Below the pieces are notes generated by a model. That model was not told where the DNA came from. It saw only the letters and a list, made by a program, of their open reading frames with translations, and searched no databases. Below, one piece after another: positions 44,342-55,873 of a stretch of DNA of 64,000 nucleotides (position 1 is its first letter; the number at the start of each line of letters is the position of its first letter). Both the position numbers and the translations under genes were made by a program. Source of the DNA: Sphingorhabdus rigui (GTDB taxonomy: Bacteria; Pseudomonadota; Alphaproteobacteria; Sphingomonadales; Sphingomonadaceae); NCBI RefSeq assembly GCF_014196595.1, contig NZ_JACIEA010000001.1:1420546-1484545 (forward strand), in the 5' to 3' direction.

Positions 44342-45607
44342 TCAGAAATTCTCTCGTACCGCGCGTTTTATCCGTTCGATTAACCCCGGCATCGTCCCGG
44401 CCATCTGTTCGACACGCAAATCATAACCTGATTTCAGGTCAACACGTTCCGACGCGGCGTAATGAATCAATCCGACGAGCGTTGAAAATGCAGGTCCCGA
44501 ATGTGCCTCGGGAATACTATTAAGGCCCGAAGGACGGCCAATGCGGACCGTGCGACCCAACGCGCCTTGCATATGTTCCGCCGCGCCCTTCAACTCGGCA
44601 CCGCCGCCGGTCAACACCACCTGATGCCCAGATGGGCCGGAGAAACCCAAAGTTTTAAGCGCTTGTGCGATTTCGGTAACGATAGAGTCCACGCGCTGAC
44701 AGACCACGGCATTCAACTGAGCCTTGGTGATGCGTGGTGCATTAGGGCCTGCTTCAATGCCGTTTTCATCAGGACCAATGTCGAGCACTTCCTGGTGATC
44801 GCGCGGGCTGGTTAAGGCAGAGCCGTGGAAGCATTTCAGCCGTTCGGCCTGTGCCCGGCGAATACCAAAGGCCGATGCGATGTCGTCGGTGATATCAGAC
44901 GCGCCCTTTTGAATGGTTTCAAGCCCAACGAGCATGCCGCCGATGAAAACCGACACATTGGTCACCGCAGCGCCAAATTCGACAAGGGCGACACCAAGCT
45001 CACGTTCTTCCGCCGTCAGACATGCAAGGCCAGTGGCCACGGGACCAACGACGAGCGACTCAACATCAAGATGCGCCGCGCGTACCGTCATATCCATGTT
45101 CCGAACAGGCGACTGGTCCGCCAGAACGACATGGACATCGACCCCAAGGCGGTCGGCGTGCAGCCCAAGCGGATTCGCAACGCCGCCTACGCCATCCAGC
45201 GAATATAATGTTGGCTGAATATGAAGCGCAATTTTGCCGCCGGTCTGAATGTTCGCACGTCCAGCCTGCAGCAATTCGTCGACATCTTCCTGCGTGATGC
45301 GATCGCCACCCAGTTCAATTTCAACAGGCGCGAGCAAGCTATCAAGCCCGCCGGCCGACATGCCCACCCACACGCGGTCGATGTTCAGCCCGGCAATCCG
45401 CTCGGCCTGTTCAACGGCATGGCGCACGGACAATTCCGCTTGTTCGACATCCGCAATACAGCCGCGCGTGACGCCCCGGCTTTCGCGTTGGCCGGTACCC
45501 AACACCAACAGTTCGCCGCTATCGGTTTGCCCGACGATTAATGCCGAAACTTTCGAAGAGCCAATATCAATGGCCGAAATCAGTTTTTCAACGCGTGCAG
45601 CTTTCAT
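44342..45607 (-). CDS. ftsA: Cell division protein FtsA
   Basis: A 421-aa actin-like ATPase that tethers FtsZ to the membrane. AIDIGSSKVSALIVG at the N-terminus, ITQEDVDELLQAGR (subdomain 1C), VVLTGGGAELKG and a C-terminal amphipathic helix LIERIKRAVRENF, which inserts in the membrane, are all visible. ATG 45607 overlaps the ftsQ stop by 4 bp. Confidence 0.97.
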   Translation of the reverse strand: MKAARVEKLISAIDIGSSKVSALIVGQTDSGELLVLGTGQRESRGVTRGCIADVEQAELSVRHAVEQAERIAGLNIDRVWVGMSAGGLDSLLAPVEIELGGDRITQEDVDELLQAGRANIQTGGKIALHIQPTLYSLDGVGGVANPLGLHADRLGVDVHVVLADQSPVRNMDMTVRAAHLDVESLVVGPVATGLACLTAEERELGVALVEFGAAVTNVSVFIGGMLVGLETIQKGASDITDDIASAFGIRRAQAERLKCFHGSALTSPRDHQEVLDIGPDENGIEAGPNAPRITKAQLNAVVCQRVDSIVTEIAQALKTLGFSGPSGHQVVLTGGGAELKGAAEHMQGALGRTVRIGRPSGLNSIPEAHSGPAFSTLVGLIHYAASERVDLKSGYDLRVEQMAGTMPGLIERIKRAVRENF

Positions 45608-46518
45608 ACTTCTCTTCCACTCGTTGTCGACGTTATGCCGCCGCTCTCTACTTTAACAGGTTCGACCTTTGGCGCCTTGCGAAAATATGCACGTTCGGGA
45701 TCGCGCAGGTCGAAATGGATCAAGTCGCGGCCAAGGAGCCGGTGGATACCATCCATCCGCGCAAAATTGAGCAACGCCTCGGCCGCTGCCTTTTCACCTT
45801 CGGGCAATGCCAATGTTTCACCGCTTTGAAACTGCAAATCCCAGCGGCGGTTGCCTACCCATGTTGCGCCAATGACTTGTGCTTTCAGTGCGGAGGCATT
45901 GTCGAGCAGGGTGTTGAGCGCGACAGCATGCCGGTTCGCATCAATGCCATTCAATGTCGGCAAATCGCCACCTTCGCCCGCCGCCACATTTTGCAGGACA
46001 ATTCCGTTGGCATCGATCAGCGAATATTTGCCGTTGCGTTGCCAAATCGCCGCGGGTTTGCGTTCAACGATTTCGACCGCAAGCGTATCGGGCAAACGGC
46101 GCGCCACGCGGGCGTCTTTGATCCAGCCATATTTCAGTAAGTCTGCGCGGACCTTGTCGATGTCGACCAATGGCATCGCACGGTCTTTTTCGGCAAGGAC
46201 AAGTTGATAGACCCGAACTTGGTCCACACGTTCCATACCGGTGACTTCAACGCGCTGCACCTGAAAGCCGGCCTTTGCGGCGAGCGCTGCATATTGCTGA
46301 TACGCCGCGGCGGTGACGCCGGCATATTGGGCAATGGCAAATAGCAGCACCGCAAGCGCGGTTACAAAAATCCATGTGAGTGCGCGCTGCACATCTTCTT
46401 CCGAAATCGGCAGGATCCGCATGATCCGGTCAACCCAGGATATTTGCAGCACTTTTTTGCGCGGGTTCGGCGAAGCGGCCTTGCGCTTTGCAGCGGGTTT
46501 TCGTGCAGCGGCCGCCAT
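45604..46518 (-). CDS. ftsQ: Cell division protein FtsQ
   Basis: A 304-aa bitopic divisome protein. A basic cytoplasmic N-terminus (KPAAKRKAASPNPRKK) is followed by one transmembrane helix (~51-70), then a POTRA domain (VQRVEVTGMERVDQVRVYQLV, ~82-150) and the beta domain that contacts FtsB/FtsL. It connects early and late divisome parts. The stop overlaps ftsA and the start is one base inside the ddl stop region, within the packed operon. Confidence 0.95.
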   Translation of the reverse strand: MAAAARKPAAKRKAASPNPRKKVLQISWVDRIMRILPISEEDVQRALTWIFVTALAVLLFAIAQYAGVTAAAYQQYAALAAKAGFQVQRVEVTGMERVDQVRVYQLVLAEKDRAMPLVDIDKVRADLLKYGWIKDARVARRLPDTLAVEIVERKPAAIWQRNGKYSLIDANGIVLQNVAAGEGGDLPTLNGIDANRHAVALNTLLDNASALKAQVIGATWVGNRRWDLQFQSGETLALPEGEKAAAEALLNFARMDGIHRLLGRDLIHFDLRDPERAYFRKAPKVEPVKVESGGITSTTSGREV

Positions 46519-47441
46519 TATGCCAACGCCTCTTTCACGATCATGTCGACCAATTGTTCATAGCTGATGCCAACGTGCCGCGCCTGTTCAGGCACGAGGC
46601 TCAACGGCGTCATTCCGGGCTGCGTGTTGGTTTCCAGCACGAACACGCCGTTTTTGCCCAATTCATCGTCCCAACGGAAATCGGTGCGCGATGCCCCTTT
46701 GCAGCCAAGTAACCGGTGCGCATCCAATGCGACATCCAACATATATTGCGCAATATCCTCGGGGATTTCAGCCGGACAAATATGCTCAGTCAGGCCATCG
46801 GTATATTTGGCATCAAAATCGTAAAAGCCACCCTTTGGCTTTAACTCGGTAACGCACAGCGCCTTGCCACCCAGCACCGCCACCGTCAGTTCGCGGCCCT
46901 TGATAAAGGGTTCGGCCAGCAATGTTGCAAATTCCTGCCAAGGCCCCTTGGCATCGCGCGAGATGGGGTTTCCGTAATTGCTGTTTTCGGTGACAATCGC
47001 CACGCCAACCGAGCTGCCTTCATTGACGGGCTTCAACACATAAGGCCGCGGCAATGGGTCGGCGGAGAACAGGCTTTCGCTATCCACCATCGTACCCTTT
47101 GGCATCGGAATGCCGGCGGGCACCAACCGCTGCTTCGTCAATTCCTTGTCGATGGCAATCACCGACGTCACCATGCCGCTATGGGTATATTTAATGCCCA
47201 TCAGGTCGAGCATGCCCTGCACCGACCCATCTTCGCCCGGAACGCCATGCAGCGCGTTAAACACCACATCGGGGCGAAGCGCGGCCAGAACCTGCGCAAC
47301 ATTGCGGTCCATATCGACACGGCTGACCTTATAGCCCACTTTCTCAAGCGCATCGGCGACGCCATTGCCGCTCATCAACGACACAGGCCGTTCGTTTGAC
47401 CAGCCACCCATCAGTACCGCTACGTGGATCTGCTCACTCAT
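46518..47441 (-). CDS. ddl: D-alanine--D-alanine ligase
   Basis: A 307-aa ATP-grasp ligase that makes D-Ala-D-Ala for the peptidoglycan stem. The N-terminal VAVLMGGWSNERPVSLMSG and FNALHGVPGEDGSVQGMLD, the VKPVNEGSSVGV nucleotide segment and FVLETNTQPGMTPLSLVPEQ metal-binding end are all present. The 'GGWSNERPVS' variant of the GGxSxEHxVS motif is usual in alphaproteobacteria. Overlaps murB by 4 bp. Confidence 0.97.
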   Translation of the reverse strand: MSEQIHVAVLMGGWSNERPVSLMSGNGVADALEKVGYKVSRVDMDRNVAQVLAALRPDVVFNALHGVPGEDGSVQGMLDLMGIKYTHSGMVTSVIAIDKELTKQRLVPAGIPMPKGTMVDSESLFSADPLPRPYVLKPVNEGSSVGVAIVTENSNYGNPISRDAKGPWQEFATLLAEPFIKGRELTVAVLGGKALCVTELKPKGGFYDFDAKYTDGLTEHICPAEIPEDIAQYMLDVALDAHRLLGCKGASRTDFRWDDELGKNGVFVLETNTQPGMTPLSLVPEQARHVGISYEQLVDMIVKEALA

Positions 47442-48334
47442 TTTGTTTCACCCACGCGTTGTATTTCCCAATGCAGGTCAATGCCTGACTTCGCCTTTAC
47501 GCGCTGGCGAACTTCATCGCCCAACGCCTCAATATCGGCGCTTGTCGCATCGCCTGTGTTAATCAAAAAGTTGGTATGCTTTTCCGACACCTGCGCGCCG
47601 CCGATTTGCAATCCGCGGCATCCGGCTTCGTCAACCAACTGCCATGCTTTATGTCCATCTGGATTTTTGAATGTCGACCCACCCGTTTTTGAACGCAGCG
47701 GCTGCGATGCTTCGCGCGCGGCGCTGATCCGGTCCATCTCGGCCTGAATGGCGTCTGCGGCGCCCGGCACACCGCGAAAGCGCGCACCGACCACAATGGC
47801 ACCATCGGGAAGCTGTGAATGGCGATAGCTATAATGCAGCTCATCAACCGACAGGGTCGCAAGCGCGCCATCGCGCATCACGACATCGCAATCGACCAAT
47901 ATATCCTTCACCTCGCCGCCATAAGCGCCGCCGTTCATGCGGACAAAGCCGCCGACTGTCCCGGGAATAGACCGCAGAAATTCAAGCCCCGAAATGCCAT
48001 TGTCCCGCGCGGTTGACGATACCAATATGCCCGACGCCCCGGCCCCGCAATTCAGCGTGACGGCGTCAACGGATGTTACTTTGGCAAAGGCTTTGCCAAG
48101 GCGAACGACAACGCCTTTTACGCCGCCATCACGCACAATCAGGTTGGAGCCAAGGCCAAGCGCCATGACGGGCACATTTGGATCAAGCTGACGCAGAAAT
48201 TCTTGCAGGTCGTTGATGTCTTTGGGTTCGAAAAGATATTGCGCGCTGCCGCCCGATTTGAACCACACCAATGGCGCAAGCGGCGCGTCAGGCGTCAACT
48301 TGCCTTCAACCTTTGGAAGGATGTTCACGCTCAT
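47438..48334 (-). CDS. murB: UDP-N-acetylenolpyruvoylglucosamine reductase
   Basis: A 298-aa FAD enzyme reducing UDP-GlcNAc-enolpyruvate to UDP-MurNAc with NADPH. The N-terminal [14 protein letters not shown], the FAD motif [33 protein letters not shown] and the substrate loop [13 protein letters not shown] show a type I/II MurB of normal length. Overlaps murC by 4 bp. Confidence 0.97.
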   Translation of the reverse strand: MSVNILPKVEGKLTPDAPLAPLVWFKSGGSAQYLFEPKDINDLQEFLRQLDPNVPVMALGLGSNLIVRDGGVKGVVVRLGKAFAKVTSVDAVTLNCGAGASGILVSSTARDNGISGLEFLRSIPGTVGGFVRMNGGAYGGEVKDILVDCDVVMRDGALATLSVDELHYSYRHSQLPDGAIVVGARFRGVPGAADAIQAEMDRISAAREASQPLRSKTGGSTFKNPDGHKAWQLVDEAGCRGLQIGGAQVSEKHTNFLINTGDATSADIEALGDEVRQRVKAKSGIDLHWEIQRVGETK

Positions 48335-49737
48335 GCACGGGCTGCCTTAATGGCGTCCGCAAGTCCCGCTGCCCATTTGGTGATGTCGCCCGCGCCAAGG
48401 CAGACAACCATGTCATTTTCCTGCACCGTTTCTGCAAGCTTCTCTGCAAGCGCCTGCGCATCGGCGATGGTCGCCGCCGAACGATGCCCGCGCGCCTTTA
48501 TACCGTTCACGAGCGCGTCGGAATCGACGCCATCAATGGGCGCTTCGCCTGCTGCGTAGACGGGCGAAATGAAAACCATGTCGGCGTCGTTAAACGCCTG
48601 TTGGAAATCATCCATATGGTCGCGCAGGCGGGTGAAGCGATGCGGTTGCGCCACCGCAATCACGCGGCCCTGTGCACCTTCGCGTGCTGCAGACAGAACC
48701 GCGCGGATTTCAACGGGGTGATGACCATAATCGTCGATTATGGTCACACCATCGACTTCGCCAACCTTGGTAAAGCGTCGTTTGACACCACCGAATTTGT
48801 CAAAGCCGTGCGCGACCGCTTCATCGCTCATGCCCATTTCAAGGCCGACGGCGATGGCAGACAAAGCATTCTGCACATTATGCCGTCCGGGCATTGGCAA
48901 GATGACGCCCTCTATCGTGCGTTGCGATCCGTCGCGCGCGCGGACAACGACATCGAAGCGGTTGCCACCGGGGAACGGCGTAACATTTTCGCCGCGAATA
49001 TCGGCCTGCGCCGAAAAACCGTAAGTGATAATCCGGCGATCGCGGATCTTGGGCAAAATTGCCTGAACCTCTGGATGGTCGAGGCACATGATTGCCGCGC
49101 CATAAAAAGGCACGTTTTCGACAAATTCGACAAAGGCCCGTTTGATGGCATCAAAATCGCCATAATGGTCAAGATGCTCTGGATCGATGTTGGTGACAAC
49201 CGCCAGCGTCCCGTCGAGGCGCAGGAAGCTGCCGTCGCTTTCGTCGGCCTCAACCACCATCCAGTCACTCGCACCCAGACGCGCGTTTGAACCATAGCTG
49301 TTGATGATGCCGCCGTTAATCACGGTGGGGTCAATGCCGCCATGATCAAGCATCGCTGCAATCATAGACGTCGTCGTTGTCTTGCCATGCGTCCCTGCCA
49401 CGGCAACAGTGTTCTTCAACCGCATCAGCTCGGCCAGCATTTCTGCGCGGCGCACCAGTGGAATGCGGCGTTCAAGCGCAGCATCGCGTTCGGGATTGCC
49501 TTTTTTGACCGCAGTCGACGTCACCACAACAGCCGCATCGCCAAGATTATCCGCGCTATGTCCGATCATCACCTTGATCCCGCGCTTGCGCAGGCCATCG
49601 ACAACATAGCTGTCGGCAATGTCGCTGCCCTGCACCTGATAGCCAAGATTGTGCATGACCTCGGCAATGCCGGACATCCCGATGCCGCCAATGCCGACAA
49701 AGTGGACGATGCCAATATCCGTTGGGACGCCCTTCAT
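48331..49737 (-). CDS. murC: UDP-N-acetylmuramate--L-alanine ligase
   Basis: A 468-aa Mur ligase adding L-alanine to UDP-MurNAc. Rossmann-like N-domain [20 protein letters not shown] (11-30), ATP-binding [17 protein letters not shown] (114-130) and the C-domain [10 protein letters not shown] are diagnostic. Start overlaps the murG stop by 4 bp. Confidence 0.98.
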   Translation of the reverse strand: MKGVPTDIGIVHFVGIGGIGMSGIAEVMHNLGYQVQGSDIADSYVVDGLRKRGIKVMIGHSADNLGDAAVVVTSTAVKKGNPERDAALERRIPLVRRAEMLAELMRLKNTVAVAGTHGKTTTTSMIAAMLDHGGIDPTVINGGIINSYGSNARLGASDWMVVEADESDGSFLRLDGTLAVVTNIDPEHLDHYGDFDAIKRAFVEFVENVPFYGAAIMCLDHPEVQAILPKIRDRRIITYGFSAQADIRGENVTPFPGGNRFDVVVRARDGSQRTIEGVILPMPGRHNVQNALSAIAVGLEMGMSDEAVAHGFDKFGGVKRRFTKVGEVDGVTIIDDYGHHPVEIRAVLSAAREGAQGRVIAVAQPHRFTRLRDHMDDFQQAFNDADMVFISPVYAAGEAPIDGVDSDALVNGIKARGHRSAATIADAQALAEKLAETVQENDMVVCLGAGDITKWAAGLADAIKAARA

Positions 49738-50915
49738 GATATGCTCTTTCGTGCGAGTGCAGGTGCGGCACCGAATGATGCCGATGTTTCGGGCTTTGTG
49801 GTCAGACCGTGCATGATTGGCGCGCGGCCAAAGGATTCCACAAGGTCGGCCAAATCGGAAACCGCGTTGGGACGGCCACAGCTTTTGGCCGCCTTTGCCG
49901 CATTTTCGAGCGCGCCGGGTTCAAGCGCAATTTTCTGTATTTGCTTGGCGAGCTCAACCGCGGTGAAGGCGGGCTGCGCAATTGCGCGCGCGCCGCCGGC
50001 TGCGACCATTTCTTTGACGTTGTAGCTTTGGTGATTATCGGTCGCGCTTGGCAGTGGTACCAAAATTGCGGGACGTCCGGCGCAGGTCAGTTCGGACACC
50101 GTTGATGCCCCAGCACGCCCGATGACCATATGCGCCCAGCCCAAACGTTCGGGCAGGTCCGGCAGATAGGTTGCAAGCTCTGCCGGAATATCATGTGCGG
50201 CATATGCCTGACGGACCGTCTCAATATCTTCTTCGCGGCACTGCTGCGTTACCTGAAGACGGCGGCGCAAATTCAACGGCAATCGCGCAAGGCCATCGGG
50301 GACAATGTCGGACAATATGGTCGCGCCTTGGCTTCCCCCCGTCACAAGCACGCGAAAAATGCCATCGGCCAAAAGCGGGGGATAGGGCTCATCACGCAGC
50401 GCCAAGACTTCTTCGCGCACCGGATTTCCAACCAGATGCACCTTGCTGGCGTAACGCGGCGACAGGCGCAGCACGTCGGGATAGGCCGTCGCAATAGCGT
50501 TCACTTGCCGCGCGGTGAATCGGTTCACACGGCCGAGCACGGCATTTTGTTCGTGAATGATCGTGGGAATTTTTTCGGCAAATGCGCCCAACAAGGCCGG
50601 GAATGCCGGATATCCGCCAAAGCCAACAACAGCCGTTGGTTCAAAGCTGGCGTACAAGCGCCGCGCCATCGTGCGACCTTCCGCGATAGCCCGAATGCCG
50701 GGCAACCAGCTGCGCGGGCTTTTCGTGAGACGACCTGCGGGTAAAATGTGCGTCGCGATCTGTTCGGGGCAGCCCGGAATTTTCGCACCGCGCGCGTCGG
50801 TTATCAACGCAACATGGTGGCCTCTGTTCAGAAGCTCCTGACCCAGCGCGAACGCAGGGATAAGATGCCCCCCTGTCCCGCCAGCGGCCAACACATAATG
50901 CCGAGAAATCGTCAT
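49734..50915 (-). CDS. murG: Undecaprenyldiphospho-muramoylpentapeptide beta-N-acetylglucosaminyltransferase
   Basis: A 393-aa GT-B glycosyltransferase that converts lipid I to lipid II at the inner membrane face. The N-terminal [46 protein letters not shown] and [13 protein letters not shown] plus the UDP-binding [22 protein letters not shown] are the MurG signatures. About 30 residues longer than E. coli MurG at the C-terminus. Starts 5 bp after the ftsW stop. Confidence 0.98.
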   Translation of the reverse strand: MTISRHYVLAAGGTGGHLIPAFALGQELLNRGHHVALITDARGAKIPGCPEQIATHILPAGRLTKSPRSWLPGIRAIAEGRTMARRLYASFEPTAVVGFGGYPAFPALLGAFAEKIPTIIHEQNAVLGRVNRFTARQVNAIATAYPDVLRLSPRYASKVHLVGNPVREEVLALRDEPYPPLLADGIFRVLVTGGSQGATILSDIVPDGLARLPLNLRRRLQVTQQCREEDIETVRQAYAAHDIPAELATYLPDLPERLGWAHMVIGRAGASTVSELTCAGRPAILVPLPSATDNHQSYNVKEMVAAGGARAIAQPAFTAVELAKQIQKIALEPGALENAAKAAKSCGRPNAVSDLADLVESFGRAPIMHGLTTKPETSASFGAAPALARKSIS

Positions 50916-50920
50916 GGCCG

Positions 50921-52135
50921 CTATCCCTTCACCATATACAGCGACCGGTCAAGATATGGGTTTCGCTTCGTCAGCGCGAGGATAAGACCGCAGGTCATCG
51001 ACAGCGCCAAAATGGACGATCCACCGTAACTGATAAATGGCAAGGTCATGCCCTTTGACGGGAAAACGCCAAGGTTCACGGCCATATTGATCATCGCCTG
51101 GCCAATGAATTGCGCGCCAAGCCCGGTGACGGCCAGAACCACAAACTGGTCCTTTTCATCGAGCAGGCGAATGATGATGCGGACCAATATGGCGAAATAC
51201 AAAATCGCGATAACCATGCACGCCAGCAGACCGAATTCTTCACCGATGACCGAGAAGATATAATCGGTATGCCCTTCAGGCAGCGAATATTTCTTGATGC
51301 CAAGGCCGGGGCCAAGACCAAAGAAACCACCGTTGGTCAAAGTCGCCAACGCCATCTTGTCATGCGTCAGGCCTTCGGTTCCAAAAATCCACGCATCGAT
51401 ACGCTGCGTTGCGACCGGATAGAAATTATAGGCCAGCACGATAAACACCACGCCGCTGATGATTAACCCCCACAGCCGTGATGCCGGGACGCCGGACACC
51501 ATCATCAACGCAAACCAAGTGCCCATGAACAAAATGGTCTGGCCAAGGTCAGGCTGCATCAACAAGAGGAAGCAGACGAAACCCGTCACGATGCTGCTTA
51601 AGACGAGCACCGGCAAGGATGGGTCTTTCAGACGCCAGCTGATAATCCATGCCATTGCAACGGCGTAAAAGGGTTTTAGAAATTCAGATGGTTGAAGCCC
51701 CGCAAAACCCGCACCAATCCAGCGTTGCGACCCGTTCACCTCGCGGCCCATGATCGGCACAAGCGCCAGCAGCACGAAGAATATGCAAAAGCCAAAGACC
51801 GCAAAGCGGCGCGCCTGTTCGCGCGGATACATCGACACGAGAAGCATCAACGGCACCCCGAAAATGACCCACATCAATTGCCGGTAAAAGAAGTGTAATG
51901 ATGACAATTGCGTTGTAGACGACGACAGGCGCTGCGCACCCGCAGGCGACCCCGCGGCAACAGCCAACAACCCTATCGCGATCAACACCATCATGAGCGA
52001 CAGCAGCACGCGGTCGAGTTCCCAGAACCATACACCAAGCGGCGATCGGTCGCCGCGGCCAAGGCGGTTCGCAAAACCGATTTTGCCGGTCTTTGCCGCC
52101 AGCACCCAAGGAACTTCTTTACGTTCGCCGTTCAT
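50921..52135 (-). CDS. ftsW: Lipid II glycan polymerase / cell division protein FtsW
   Basis: A 404-aa SEDS-family membrane protein that polymerises lipid II at the septum with FtsI. A cytoplasmic N-terminus of about 45 residues precedes ten hydrophobic segments. FLKPFYAVAMAW contains a Phe-Leu-Lys-Pro helix start, MQPDLGQTILFMGTWFALMMVSG holds the conserved Asp-Leu-Gly, and FISYGGSSILALSM the conserved loop. Overlaps murD by 4 bp. Confidence 0.95.
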   Translation of the reverse strand: MNGERKEVPWVLAAKTGKIGFANRLGRGDRSPLGVWFWELDRVLLSLMMVLIAIGLLAVAAGSPAGAQRLSSSTTQLSSLHFFYRQLMWVIFGVPLMLLVSMYPREQARRFAVFGFCIFFVLLALVPIMGREVNGSQRWIGAGFAGLQPSEFLKPFYAVAMAWIISWRLKDPSLPVLVLSSIVTGFVCFLLLMQPDLGQTILFMGTWFALMMVSGVPASRLWGLIISGVVFIVLAYNFYPVATQRIDAWIFGTEGLTHDKMALATLTNGGFFGLGPGLGIKKYSLPEGHTDYIFSVIGEEFGLLACMVIAILYFAILVRIIIRLLDEKDQFVVLAVTGLGAQFIGQAMINMAVNLGVFPSKGMTLPFISYGGSSILALSMTCGLILALTKRNPYLDRSLYMVKG

Positions 52136-53421
52136 AGCGCCTCAACAATCGCCCGGAACGCGTCACCGCGCGCCTCAAAATCTTTAAACTGGTCGAACGA
52201 CGCGCAAGCGGGCGACAGCATGATGACATCGCCGGGTTGGGCTTGGGCAGCGGCGGAACAGACCGCCGTGCCCATCATTTCGCTACGCTCGACCGGCATG
52301 TGCGGTGACAGCAGCTCGTTAAACAATGGTCCGGCCTCACCAATGGTATAGGCTTTCACGACATGGCCGAAATTGGGAATACACTCATCCAGATTATCTG
52401 ATTTCGGCAAACCGCCGACGATCCAGTGGACGCGTGGATAGGCCGCGAGCGCGGGTGCAGTCGATGCTGCATTGGTGGCTTTGCTGTCATTGACGAACAA
52501 GACGCCATTGCGTTCGGCAACGACCTCCATACGGTGCGCAAGACCCTGAAATGTCGCCATTGCCGGGCGCCATTGCGCCTCCGTCACACCAAGCGATTCC
52601 ACAATCGCGATGGCGACGGCAATATTCTGAAGATTATGGGGGCCTTGCAACGAAGGCCAATCCGCTTGCCCCGCGACCAACGCCGGGTCTGCCAGATGGA
52701 CCAATTCGGCGCCGCGCCGCGCCAGCACATCGCGATAGACCTGCTCGGTATCAGCATCGCCTTTACCAAAGACGGAATGTGTATTTCCGGTCTGCATGTC
52801 GAACAGCCGCGCCTTGGACGCGACATAGCCTGCATAACCATCATAGCGATCCAAATGATCGGGCGACAGATTAATCAGCGCGGCCGCATCGCACGACAGG
52901 GAACGCGTAATGTCAATCTGGTAGCTGGAAAGTTCCAACACATATACGCCGCCTGCTGGCAACGGCATCTGCGACAAAATTGGCAAGCCAATGTTTCCGC
53001 CCATGCGAACGGGCAGCCCAGCGCTTTCCAACACATGGTGAACCAAGGCCGTCGTCGTCGATTTCCCATTGGTGCCGGTAATGCCAACAACATGGTGCGG
53101 CGGCAGGCTTGCCCGCGCCATTGCGAATAATTCGATATCGCCGATTAACGGCAGCCCCTCGGCCTTTGCCTTGTCCGCTATGGGATGGCGGTTGATGGGC
53201 ACGCCGGGCGACACAACAATCGCATCATAGCCCGAAAGGTCCGCCAACAATGGATCAGCAATATGTGCGATATCGGCGATTTTGGCGCGCGCGCCTTCGT
53301 CATTATCCCATGCAAGGATTTCCGCCCCGCCCGCAACAAGCGACCGCGCAGCCGCAAGGCCGGAGCGCGCAAGCCCCAGTATCGCAAACTTACGGTCTTT
53401 GAAGGCGGGGGTCGTAATCAT
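52132..53421 (-). CDS. murD: UDP-N-acetylmuramoyl-L-alanine--D-glutamate ligase
   Basis: A 429-aa Mur ligase adding D-glutamate. N-domain [14 protein letters not shown] (12-25), the ATP site [15 protein letters not shown] (112-126), LELSSYQID and [15 protein letters not shown] are diagnostic. 4-bp overlaps join it to mraY upstream and ftsW downstream. Confidence 0.97.
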   Translation of the reverse strand: MITTPAFKDRKFAILGLARSGLAAARSLVAGGAEILAWDNDEGARAKIADIAHIADPLLADLSGYDAIVVSPGVPINRHPIADKAKAEGLPLIGDIELFAMARASLPPHHVVGITGTNGKSTTTALVHHVLESAGLPVRMGGNIGLPILSQMPLPAGGVYVLELSSYQIDITRSLSCDAAALINLSPDHLDRYDGYAGYVASKARLFDMQTGNTHSVFGKGDADTEQVYRDVLARRGAELVHLADPALVAGQADWPSLQGPHNLQNIAVAIAIVESLGVTEAQWRPAMATFQGLAHRMEVVAERNGVLFVNDSKATNAASTAPALAAYPRVHWIVGGLPKSDNLDECIPNFGHVVKAYTIGEAGPLFNELLSPHMPVERSEMMGTAVCSAAAQAQPGDVIMLSPACASFDQFKDFEARGDAFRAIVEAL

Positions 53422-54488
53422 CTGAGCTTGAGCGTTGATAGCCCTGCAAGCGCAAGCACGAAAGCGACAATCCAGAAACGGATAACAACGGTCGGCTCCG
53501 ACCAGCCAAGCTGTTCAAAATGGTGGTGGATGGGCGCCATGCGGAAAATACGCTTTCCGGTGCGTTTGAACCAGAATACCTGAATGATGACCGACAGCGC
53601 CTCGATCACGAAAAGCCCGCCGATGATGGCGAGCACGAATTCATGATGTGCGACAACCGCGATCGCGCCCAATGTGCCGCCCAAGGCAAGGCTGCCGGTA
53701 TCGCCCATGAACACCGCAGCAGGCGGCGCGTTGAACCACAGGAACGCCAAACCAGCGCCAACAATTGCGCCGCACAACATCGCAAGATCGCCAGCGCCCA
53801 AGTAAAAGGGGATGCCCAAATAGGCCGCATATTTAGCGTTACCCACCATATAGACGATCAGCATGAATGCGACTGACGCGATAATCACGGGCATAGTGGC
53901 CAAGCCGTCAAGCCCATCGGTCAGGTTCACCGCATTGCCAAAGGAGACGATGACAAACGCGCCAAACGGCACATACCACCAACCCAGATCGACAACGGGG
54001 CCATTGACGAAGGGCAGATATAACATACCGCCCGATTGCGAGACGATCAGAGATACCGCAACGCCCGCAATCGCAAACTCCATCAGCAGCCGGACCCTGC
54101 CCGAAACGCCCTTGTGACTGCGCTTTTTGACCTTGTCATAATCGTCGAGGAACCCGACGGTGCCAAAGCCTGCGGTGACCAACAGACACGCCCAAACATA
54201 GACATTGGTCAGGTCCATCCACAGCAGCATCGAGACACCGACCGACACCAAAATCATCAAGCCACCCATGGTCGGGGTGCCGACCTTGGCGAGGTGCGAT
54301 TGCGGACCGTCGCTGCGAATGGGCTGGCCCTTGCCCTGACGGACACGCAGCATGCTGATGAAGCGCGGACCGATGAGCAGACCGATGACAAGCGCGGTGG
54401 CAACGGCTGCCCCCGAACGGAAACTGAGATAGCGGATAAGGTTCAAAATACCCGGGAAACCAAGATATTCAGCCAATATATACAGCAT
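53418..54488 (-). CDS. mraY: Phospho-N-acetylmuramoyl-pentapeptide-transferase
   Basis: A 356-aa polytopic enzyme making lipid I from UDP-MurNAc-pentapeptide and undecaprenyl phosphate. The signature aspartates and loops are present: [52 protein letters not shown] and the histidine-rich [15 protein letters not shown]. About ten hydrophobic helices. Its ATG shares one base with the murF stop. Confidence 0.97.
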   Translation of the reverse strand: MLYILAEYLGFPGILNLIRYLSFRSGAAVATALVIGLLIGPRFISMLRVRQGKGQPIRSDGPQSHLAKVGTPTMGGLMILVSVGVSMLLWMDLTNVYVWACLLVTAGFGTVGFLDDYDKVKKRSHKGVSGRVRLLMEFAIAGVAVSLIVSQSGGMLYLPFVNGPVVDLGWWYVPFGAFVIVSFGNAVNLTDGLDGLATMPVIIASVAFMLIVYMVGNAKYAAYLGIPFYLGAGDLAMLCGAIVGAGLAFLWFNAPPAAVFMGDTGSLALGGTLGAIAVVAHHEFVLAIIGGLFVIEALSVIIQVFWFKRTGKRIFRMAPIHHHFEQLGWSEPTVVIRFWIVAFVLALAGLSTLKLR

Positions 54489-55873
54489 TAGTTTTTCCCA
54501 CCCGTCAGCGCGCTGACGATGGAGGAAAGTCCCATGCTATTGGAACCTTTGACCAAAACCGTGTCTGATGCGCAAAGATAATTTTGCAGAAGGGCCAATG
54601 CCTCCTGCGCGGTCGCGCAATGCGCGAAATTGGCTGGTCCCTCAACCCCTGCTTTCAACTCTTCGGCGAGAATTTCCATCTCTTGACCGACAAGCAGTGC
54701 AAAATCCACCTTTGCGGCGGCCAAGGGTGCGGCGAGTGCGCTGTGATATTGCGCACTTTTTGCGCCGAGTTCCTTCATCGAGCCCAAAACAGCAATCCGG
54801 CGGCCACCGGATGCTTGTCCCAACTGGCCGATCGTCGCCAGCATCGATGCAGGGTTGGCGTTGTAGCTTTCGTCAATAAGATGGCCCGTACCGTCGCCAA
54901 TGCGGATAACATGGCGCGCGCCGCGCCCGGCAAGGCCGCCCATTTCCGCCATGGCAAGGCCAGCCGAAGCCAGATCGCCGCCTGCTGCGCAAACCGCGGC
55001 CAAAACCGCCATGCTGTTGCCAATCCAATGCGCGCCGGGCTGCGACAGCGTGAAGGACAGCATATTCTCGCGCACTTTCGCGGTGATCAGCGTGCCGCCC
55101 TCTGCAGGCATATGGTCGACCACGCGGACATCGGCATCCCCGCTAAAGCCAAAGGATAGGATATTGCCGGTATATTTTTCCGCCGCGGCACGAAGCCGCG
55201 CATAATGCGGACTATCGGCGGGCAGGATGGCCGTGCCACCTTCGGCCAAGCCTTCAAATATCTCGGCCTTGGCATCTGCAATGGCGCCCTCGTCCTTGAA
55301 AAATTCGATATGCGCCGGGGCAATGGTGGTGATAATCGCGACGTCGGGACGCACAATTTTGCTGAGCGCCCGCATTTCACCGGCGTGGTTCATGCCCATC
55401 TCGAAAATACCGAAATCGCAGTCTGCGGGCATGCGCGCAAGGCTGAGCGGGACGCCGACATGGTTGTTATAGCTTTTGACCGACCGGTGCGCGCGCCCGC
55501 GTGAATAGCGGTCCAGTGCGGCATAGAGCGCCTCTTTCGTCCCCGTTTTACCCGCAGAACCCGTTACCCCGATAATCTTGGCCTTGGTACGTGCGCGTGA
55601 CGCATGGCCGAGCGCCTCAAGCGCCTGCATCGTGTCGCTGACCAGAATATGCGGAAACGGCACAGGCTGCGACACAATCGCGCCGGCTGCACCATTGGCA
55701 AATGCTGTTTCGACAAACCGATGCCCGTCCGTTTCCGCACCCTTGAGCGCAAAGAACAAATCCCCTGCCCCGATTTCACGGGAGTCGAACGCAACGCCGT
55801 GGACATCAAAATGTCCGGCAGCGGTCCCGCCGGTCGCGGCCAGCAATTCTTCAAAAGTCCACAAGGGCGTCAT
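54488..55873 (-). CDS. murF: UDP-N-acetylmuramoyl-tripeptide--D-alanyl-D-alanine ligase
   Basis: A 461-aa Mur ligase adding D-Ala-D-Ala. The N-domain [17 protein letters not shown], the ATP motif [14 protein letters not shown] (~103-116), [14 protein letters not shown] and [15 protein letters not shown] are characteristic. ATG 55873 gives an ATGA overlap with the murE stop and is preferred to the ATG three codons earlier. Confidence 0.97.
   Translation of the reverse strand: MTPLWTFEELLAATGGTAAGHFDVHGVAFDSREIGAGDLFFALKGAETDGHRFVETAFANGAAGAIVSQPVPFPHILVSDTMQALEALGHASRARTKAKIIGVTGSAGKTGTKEALYAALDRYSRGRAHRSVKSYNNHVGVPLSLARMPADCDFGIFEMGMNHAGEMRALSKIVRPDVAIITTIAPAHIEFFKDEGAIADAKAEIFEGLAEGGTAILPADSPHYARLRAAAEKYTGNILSFGFSGDADVRVVDHMPAEGGTLITAKVRENMLSFTLSQPGAHWIGNSMAVLAAVCAAGGDLASAGLAMAEMGGLAGRGARHVIRIGDGTGHLIDESYNANPASMLATIGQLGQASGGRRIAVLGSMKELGAKSAQYHSALAAPLAAAKVDFALLVGQEMEILAEELKAGVEGPANFAHCATAQEALALLQNYLCASDTVLVKGSNSMGLSSIVSALTGGKN

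Noticed and set aside
48271-49290. 339-codon open frame on the plus strand opposite murC
   Set aside because: Shadow of the murC reading frame, with no recognisable motifs or ribosome binding site.
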